Origin: an uncultured Methanomethylovorans sp.
GTDB lineage: Archaea; Halobacteriota; Methanosarcinia; Methanosarcinales; Methanosarcinaceae
Direction: 5' to 3'
Length of the DNA stretch: 5,982 nucleotides
NCBI GenBank assembly: GCA_937968035.1
Contig: CALBTS010000864.1
Location: 1-5,982 of the forward strand
Shown: piece by piece, positions 5,652-5,982 of the stretch
Layout: every line of letters starts with the position of its first letter
How positions within the stretch are numbered: position 1 is the stretch's first letter
Made by a program: the position numbers and the translations under genes
The notes under the pieces: generated by a model
Seen by the model: the letters and a program-made list of their open reading frames with translations, nothing else
What the model was told of the DNA's origin: nothing
Database searches by the model: none

Positions 5652-5982
5652 TCATTCTGGAATTGTTATAGTTTTTGTCACATCAGGTGACTTATGATTA
5701 AGATGGGTGACTAAATGCGTAGTTAGACTGCGAACGCCAGCCGTTGGTGATGCAGTAGTGTTTTTGTATTTCAGTGCCCGGAGCATGGCTTGCCACCTGG
5801 CCGCCGTCGCGGCAGGCACGGCCCTAACGAACTCATAGGCTCCGATGTCCGGGGTGCCCCGTTGCGGAACAGCCGTACCCACAAAGTCTTCAGTCAGCCC
5901 CAAGTCAGCGCCTGCACGGATACATGGGGAGGACGATTGGAGGCTTAGGTCAGACGTATCAGTAAAGGTTTGTGTCCACCTT
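5652..5982 (-). CDS. C-terminal end of a right-handed beta-helix protein with choice-of-anchor-Q-like ending (5' end beyond window)
   Basis: The frame is open from the right edge to a TGA at 5654-5652, giving 110 residues of a longer protein. A TTG at 5903 could be read as a start, but upstream in-frame sequence (WTQTFTDTSDLSLQSSSPCI, then RAGADLGLTEDF) matches the same family, so the gene clearly begins beyond the window. The S-PCI-AGAD...DF-G...RGTPDIGAYEF pattern is the characteristic final segment of parallel beta-helix proteins (choice-of-anchor Q type), and the 966-residue protein has its own version (WDIGADEY). After PDIGAYEF come about 60 residues with a basic helical part (AARWQAMLRALKYKN) and a polar tail ending in TKTITIPE, not matched to any domain I know. 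The missing N-terminal part would hold the helix coils and any signal peptide or virion-binding domain. A tailspike, glycan-active or adhesin role is inferred from the fold and the neighbours. Confidence 0.75.
   Translation of the reverse strand, partial: RWTQTFTDTSDLSLQSSSPCIRAGADLGLTEDFVGTAVPQRGTPDIGAYEFVRAVPAATAARWQAMLRALKYKNTTASPTAGVRSLTTHLVTHLNHKSPDVTKTITIPE

Noticed and set aside
5677..5691. Inverted repeat GTCAC-ATCAG-GTGAC as a terminator or operator
   Set aside because: The arms are only five bases and it lies inside coding sequence. On the minus strand it is followed by A residues rather than a T run, so it is not a terminator. It is too short to argue for an operator.
5636..5700. 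Possible promoter with a TATATT -10-like hexamer before the tail-fibre-like gene
   Set aside because: The region is simply AT-rich, and no convincing -35 element sits at the right spacing. Read-through from the upstream gene explains expression.
1..5982. CRISPR arrays, tRNA genes, insertion sequences, attachment sites or an origin
   Set aside because: I saw no regularly spaced repeats, cloverleaf-like segments, transposase frames or iterons, and coding sequence fills nearly the whole window.

Overview
All seven genes in this 5982-base window lie on the minus strand, packed end to end with almost no intergenic space, so transcription runs from the right edge to the left edge. Protein content and layout suggest the tail-fibre or receptor-recognition end of a structural operon, from a bacteriophage or prophage or an environmental viral contig. 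The host appears to be a Gram-negative-type bacterium, but the sequence does not identify it. I see no integrase, tRNA, capsid, portal or replication gene. The phage assignment therefore rests on a tail-fibre motif (AEMEAGTE...SPLRVAQAI), on phage-style LamG sequence in the leftmost gene, and on my recollection that the two hypothetical proteins resemble phage proteins.

In transcription order (right to left) the genes are: (1) the 3' end of a right-handed beta-helix protein with a choice-of-anchor-Q-like ending (PDIGAYEF), cut by the window; (2) a 207-residue protein with an N-terminal export or anchor segment and a tail-fibre-like motif; (3) a 966-residue modular protein made of signal peptide, beta-helix, Q-like ending, CBM9-like domain and LamG-like domain; (4) a 110-residue protein of signal peptide plus one fibronectin type III domain; (5) a 121-residue hypothetical protein; (6) a 179-residue hypothetical protein; (7) a LamG-like protein of at least 274 residues, running off the left edge.

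Translation appears tightly coupled. Junctions include TAATG (genes 2/3), TAAGATG (3/4), two consecutive TAAGGAG sites in which the stop codon forms part of the next gene's Shine-Dalgarno sequence (4/5 and 5/6), and ATGA (6/7). The genes probably share one mRNA and are made together. The common theme is binding of surface glycans or proteins: beta-helices, CBM9, LamG and FnIII are all extracellular recognition folds.

The most unusual feature is that three consecutive proteins (2, 3 and 4) start with Sec-type signal sequences, which virion proteins of tailed phages normally lack. Either this phage exports part of its fibre cassette through the host envelope, or the cassette decorates the lysogen's surface, or it is a bacterial adhesin cluster built from phage-like parts. 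Composition is also mosaic: parts of genes 2 and 7 fall to roughly 23-32% G+C per 60-base row beside stretches above 50%, which suggests domain exchange.
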